A DNA stretch of 17,890 nucleotides, taken from NCBI GenBank assembly GCA_027858635.1, contig JAQICG010000260.1, positions 1 to 17,890 on the forward strand, in the 5' to 3' direction. The position numbers and the translations under genes are program-made. This document shows, piece after piece, positions 15,436 to 17,890 of this stretch (positions are counted from its first letter, which is position 1; each line of letters starts with the position of its first letter). This DNA is from Gammaproteobacteria bacterium. GTDB taxonomy: Bacteria; Pseudomonadota; Gammaproteobacteria; SZUA-229. The notes under the pieces were generated by a model. The model worked only from the letters and a program-made list of their open reading frames with translations. It did not search any database and was not told the DNA's origin.

Positions 15436-15912
15436 TTACCTGCTTTCCTTATTAGCAAATTTTATTCGGTCTTCATCTGTAGCGCCTTCTTCACATTCCC
15501 CTCTCATTTTCAATTGCCCTCTGCCAAAATAACTATCAAGTTCAATATAACCATGTCGGCAGTAACCTGACTTTTTTAGTTTCGCTTCGAGCATGTTATT
15601 AAAATATGGTTTCATACTGGACAGATTTTCAGAATTACCGCCACCCATGCCCCCATAACCACCATTTTTACCACCGCCCATGCCTTTACCACCACCTTGC
15701 TTGCCGGCACCACTGCCCTTGCCGCCACCACCACGCTTACCGCTAGCCTGTGCCGTGGTATTTGTCAGGCTGTAATTGAAAATTTTAAGTCCACTCGCTT
15801 TAATATCGGTAACAAATACCTCTTCTACCTCAGATGGATGCCACTGAGTGCTAGCGCAAGCGGTCAATGAGAAAAGTAACAGCAAAAAATAATTGGCTCC
15901 TCGCTGTTTCAA
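15436..15912 (-). CDS. Glycine-rich outer-membrane lipoprotein, start replaced by an IS end
   Basis: The frame has a lipoprotein signal with lipobox LTAC (FLLLLFSLTAC), so the mature protein begins at that Cys. A structured segment (STQWHPSEVEEVFVTDIKASGLKIFNYSLTN) is followed by a Gly/Lys-rich low-complexity block of about 40 residues (GGGGKGSGAGKQGGGKG, then GGYGGMGGG). The C-terminal domain has Cys residues (SGYCRHGYIELDSYFGRGQLKMRGECEEG). I do not recognise the family. The only start is a TTG at 15912 inside the ISL3 terminal repeat, and there is no ribosome binding site. The first codons (KQRGA) come from the IS, so the native promoter and start are lost and expression is doubtful. Confidence 0.6.
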   Translation of the reverse strand: MKQRGANYFLLLLFSLTACASTQWHPSEVEEVFVTDIKASGLKIFNYSLTNTTAQASGKRGGGGKGSGAGKQGGGKGMGGGKNGGYGGMGGGNSENLSSMKPYFNNMLEAKLKKSGYCRHGYIELDSYFGRGQLKMRGECEEGATDEDRIKFANKESR

Positions 15913-15919
15913 GTGGGTA
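15895..15919 (+). repeat. Left terminal inverted repeat of the ISL3-family element
   Basis: The sequence starts GGCTCCTCGCTGTTTCA and ends TGGGTA. It contains the transposase stop codon (15909-15911) and the TTG that opens the truncated lipoprotein frame. Confidence 0.88.
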
Positions 15920-17123
15920 GCTCAAACTCTAGTTTTGCCCCTATAAGGTAGGCCATCGCGATAAAGTTTCGGTTACTTCTATAGCCTCTCGCCCTGCTTT
16001 TCGCGGCCTGGATCAAACTATTCATTCCCTCAAGTAGCGCGTTGGTTAGATGACTGTCGAACCAACTTAATACACCATCCCAATGTCGCTTTATAGTTTT
16101 AGCCACTTTGATCATCGGTGCAATGCGGCTATGTGTTGCCCAGTAGTACCACCGATTAAGACAGGCCTCTCCAGATTCACGATCAGGACAATTATAAAAC
16201 TCCTGAAAATTAATCTTCAGATGATAGGCCCGTGAGGTCTTCAAGTTAAGCTCGCTTAGTCCATCAAATGTGCCGTGTTGTTTCTGCGTGAGGTTTACTT
16301 TGTTTTTTAGCCAGAGATAGCGCGTACCCTTTAGGACTTCATTCTCTTTCACCTCTTTGCGGCGAACCTCATCGACGCCCTCATTGAGCAACTTTATGAC
16401 ATGAAACTTATCGAATGTAATATCTGCTTTTGGCATCTCCTTAGCCACACCGCTAATAAAGGCTGGAGACATATCACAACTCACCTGTGTGACCTTCTCT
16501 GCACATCCGTTGTGAGCTTCAAAATCACTCTTAAATGCGCCTACAGTAGCCATATCCTTGCCTTCTGTGGCAAATAAAAGCTTGCGTTCATCCATGTCGC
16601 AGAATAACGTAATGTAGTCGTGACCGCGTTTACTGGAGGTCTCATCCATCCCAACTCGACTGACTTTACTGAAGTCAACTTTGCGCCTGGCTTTGTCAAT
16701 ATAGTGATGCAACATACGCCAGAGTCGGGTGTCGTGTACGCTCACCATAGTGGCCACTTTTGCGACCGGTATCTCTCTGCAAAATGCGAGTAAAAGGGAT
16801 TCGAACAATAGGGTGAAACCACTTCCTGAACGAGCCCATGGAACCTCTACTCGCTTCGTACCACAGCCGTTTGGGCATGCCACTCTGGGGACGCGGGCAA
16901 TAAGATGCGCTTCGTGTTGAAAAAAATTCAGATGCCTCCAACTTTTAGTTGTGGTGTCATAGGCTTTAGATGGAGTTCCACACACAGGGCAAGGAAAGAG
17001 ACTGCCTGGTTCAAAGTCAATTTCAATATCCAACCTCTTATTAAGCACTGAAAACTCCAGCCCAGAGACATACCATGGTTGTTGCAGCCCCAATGCCGCA
17101 GCAAATAACTCAGCTTCTACCAT
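15909..17123 (-). CDS. ISL3-family transposase
   Basis: The protein has about 404 residues, a usual length for the family. An N-terminal zinc-binding segment (CPVCGTPSKAY, then ACPNGCGTKRVEVPW) is followed by the ISL3 DDE domain: an Asp in VGMDETSSKRGHDY, an Asp in VSCDMSPAFISG, and a Glu in ALLEGMNSLIQAAKSRARGYRS. It moves the element in which it sits. I chose the ATG at 17123 because AAGG lies about 8 bases before it. The alternative GTG at 17132 would put that site almost on the start codon. The frame is intact, so the element may be active. Confidence 0.93.
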   Translation of the reverse strand: MVEAELFAAALGLQQPWYVSGLEFSVLNKRLDIEIDFEPGSLFPCPVCGTPSKAYDTTTKSWRHLNFFQHEAHLIARVPRVACPNGCGTKRVEVPWARSGSGFTLLFESLLLAFCREIPVAKVATMVSVHDTRLWRMLHHYIDKARRKVDFSKVSRVGMDETSSKRGHDYITLFCDMDERKLLFATEGKDMATVGAFKSDFEAHNGCAEKVTQVSCDMSPAFISGVAKEMPKADITFDKFHVIKLLNEGVDEVRRKEVKENEVLKGTRYLWLKNKVNLTQKQHGTFDGLSELNLKTSRAYHLKINFQEFYNCPDRESGEACLNRWYYWATHSRIAPMIKVAKTIKRHWDGVLSWFDSHLTNALLEGMNSLIQAAKSRARGYRSNRNFIAMAYLIGAKLEFELPT

Positions 17124-17168
17124 TTCGCTCACCTTTTCCGCTCGAATTTTGCGTCAGTTTAGCCCTAT

Positions 17169-17193
17169 TACCCATGTGAAACAGCGAGGAGCC
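17169..17193 (-). repeat. Right terminal inverted repeat of the ISL3-family element
   Basis: Its reverse complement begins GGCTCCTCGCTGTTTCA and ends TGGGTA. It differs from the left repeat by two bases in the middle. Confidence 0.88.
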
Positions 17194-17288
17194 GTTTTAT
17201 GTTTATTGGGAAAAATCTACAATCGATCGAGTCTGTTCCTATCGATCATTTTTGATCATCCAAATATCTAAAGCGTCAATTTGATACT

Positions 17289-17301
17289 TGACCCCTTTTC
17301 T
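17289..17301. repeat. Inverted copy of the 13-bp motif at 111-123
   Basis: TGACCCCTTTTCT is the exact reverse complement of 111-123. It lies 16 bp left of the inverted REP pair and 96 bp right of the ISL3-family element. Confidence 0.4.
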
Positions 17302-17316
17302 TTTCTGTTAGCTAGT

Positions 17317-17403
17317 AGCCAGGATGAAGTGTAACGAAATCCGGGGAGCAATATAAAAACATCGTGTCTAAATGCCCCGGATTACGCAAGATTCATCCGG
17401 GCT
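17317..17403. repeat. Inverted pair of REP-type palindromic repeats
   Basis: 17317-17346 (AGCCAGGATGAAG to AATCCGGGG) is the imperfect reverse complement of 17375-17403 (CCCCGGATTACG to TTCATCCGGGCT), with a 28-base spacer. Both resemble the AGCCCGGATG...ATCCGGGG repeats common in proteobacterial genomes and linked to REP-associated transposases. They could fold into one long hairpin and block transcription or attract IS insertion. They account for part of the noncoding stretch 17194-17565. Confidence 0.7.
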
Positions 17404-17421
17404 GCCTTGCTCGACGAACCT

Positions 17422-17443
17422 CACAATTCATCCCTGAATTGTG
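17422..17443. other. Perfect 9-bp hairpin
   Basis: CACAATTCA-TCCC-TGAATTGTG has a perfect stem and a 4-base loop. There is no T-run on either side. It lies in the repeat-rich noncoding stretch; its function is unknown. Confidence 0.45.
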
Positions 17444-17525
17444 TCCCTACCAAAGTCAAAGTACTCGGCATAGTGAATGGGATTTAAAAAACGCTATTTT
17501 AAACATGCTGTCGCATGAAAAGCAT

Positions 17526-17557
17526 GGTGTAATGCACTGCGTTTATTACACCCTACG
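17526..17557 (-). repeat. REP-like palindrome just after the small membrane-protein gene
   Basis: GGTGTAAT (17526-17533) pairs with ATTACACC (17545-17552). On the minus strand this reads GTAGGGTGTAATAAACGC, like the GTAGGGTG...REP-type repeats of many Gammaproteobacteria. It lies 9 bp beyond the stop of the 17566 gene and is followed on that strand by CTTTTC, so it may serve as its terminator. Confidence 0.6.
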
Positions 17558-17565
17558 CGCTGTAT

Positions 17566-17841
17566 TTACGGCATTATCTTGTATGGAACATCGGGGTCAT
17601 CCCCACCACCTGAATGAAACTCATGGGGATATTCAGCCAGCATGTAACTAAGAAGCAGGGCAGTTAAAACCACGACAAGAAGTCTCAATGGTTTGTTGTC
17701 TCGTATTTTGTATTGCAGATAAATACCGATACCAAGAACAATCATTTCAGCACTAAATATATTTACTGCAAATACATATACAGCCAGAAGAACTATAATA
17801 AAAATTCCTGACAACATATTGACAAACTTAACTTTCATCAT
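17566..17841 (-). CDS. Small membrane protein of unknown function, possibly partial
   Basis: From the ATG at 17841 the protein has 91 residues with three probable membrane helices (about MLSGIFIIVLLAVYVFAV, AEMIVLGIGIYLQY and LLVVVLTALLLSYMLA) and a polar tail ending GGGDDPDVPYKIMP. I do not recognise the family. The same frame is open upstream through a TTG at 17880 to the window edge, so the true start may be outside. No strong ribosome binding site is seen at 17841. A REP-like palindrome follows the stop. Confidence 0.5.
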   Translation of the reverse strand: MMKVKFVNMLSGIFIIVLLAVYVFAVNIFSAEMIVLGIGIYLQYKIRDNKPLRLLVVVLTALLLSYMLAEYPHEFHSGGGDDPDVPYKIMP

Positions 17842-17890
17842 CACTTTTGCCCAACTTAATCTATTAATTATTTTATTCAATTTATATAGC

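Larger units (their letters stand above)
15895..17193 (-). mobile_element. ISL3-family insertion sequence, complete
   Basis: The element is 1.3 kb, bounded by inverted repeats 15895-15919 and 17169-17193 that match at 23 of 25 positions, starting GGCTCCTCGCTGTTTCA. It carries one intact transposase whose stop codon lies inside the left repeat. ISL3-family elements usually make 8-bp target duplications, but the flanks here (AAATAATT on the left, GTTTTATG on the right) differ, so the present flanks were probably not one original target. Confidence 0.9.

Noticed and set aside
17194..17565. CRISPR array or integron attC sites in the repeat-rich noncoding stretch
   Set aside because: There are no regularly spaced direct repeats and no attC-type core sites; the structures are inverted REP-like palindromes.
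17364..17651. Plus-strand open frame across the REP pair and hairpins
   Set aside because: Its coding content is made of palindromic repeats and it overlaps the membrane-protein gene; no recognisable protein features.

Overview
The window looks like gammaproteobacterial chromosome of moderate G+C. Evidence for this is the OmpR/EnvZ-type two-component pair, a yhiI-rbbA-yhhJ-like export operon, REP-type palindromes and several insertion sequences (IS). The species cannot be named from this sequence alone. Both edges are IS-rich and rearranged; the middle (about 3.1-15.4 kb) is ordinary chromosome.

Left edge (1-3.1 kb): a complete IS256-family element (138-1445, with 29-bp imperfect terminal inverted repeats) is followed by a small gene that lost its 5' end to an IS66-family insertion. 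The IS66 element has lost its own far end and is now joined to the 3' end of a TPR-protein gene. The TPR gene (3110-4204) encodes a probable periplasmic protein.

Middle: three minus-strand transcription units follow. (a) The operon yhiI-rbbA-yhhJ (9435 down to 4530) encodes a membrane-fusion protein, a double-ATPase/permease fusion and a second permease. (b) The operon from 12472 down to 9688 encodes a beta-CASP metallo-beta-lactamase-fold nuclease, an unrecognised four-helix membrane protein with a His cluster, and a LOG-family Rossmann protein. The LOG gene carries a 5' frameshift and a 33-bp tandem duplication. (c) A small secreted Ser/Gly/Gln-rich protein (12778-13131) is transcribed divergently from the two-component system.

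Two-component region (13.3-15.9 kb): an OmpR-type regulator (GTG start) overlaps an EnvZ-like sensor kinase by one base. The kinase has an in-frame TGA between its G1 and G2 ATP-binding boxes, and the rest of the frame continues intact to a TAA. The region between the regulator and the divergent small secreted gene contains GTTTC/GTTAC half-sites. A near match lies upstream of the TPR gene 9 kb away, which suggests that the regulator controls itself, the small secreted protein and the TPR protein. The arrangement recalls cpxP/cpxRA. A glycine-rich lipoprotein gene converges on the kinase.

Right edge (15.9-17.9 kb): a complete ISL3-family element (15895-17193, 25-bp inverted repeats) has replaced the start of the lipoprotein gene. 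It is followed by a noncoding stretch with an inverted REP pair, other hairpins and a further REP-like palindrome, then a small membrane-protein gene that may run past the window edge. None of the IS elements shows a recognisable target duplication, so IS-mediated rearrangement is likely at both edges.
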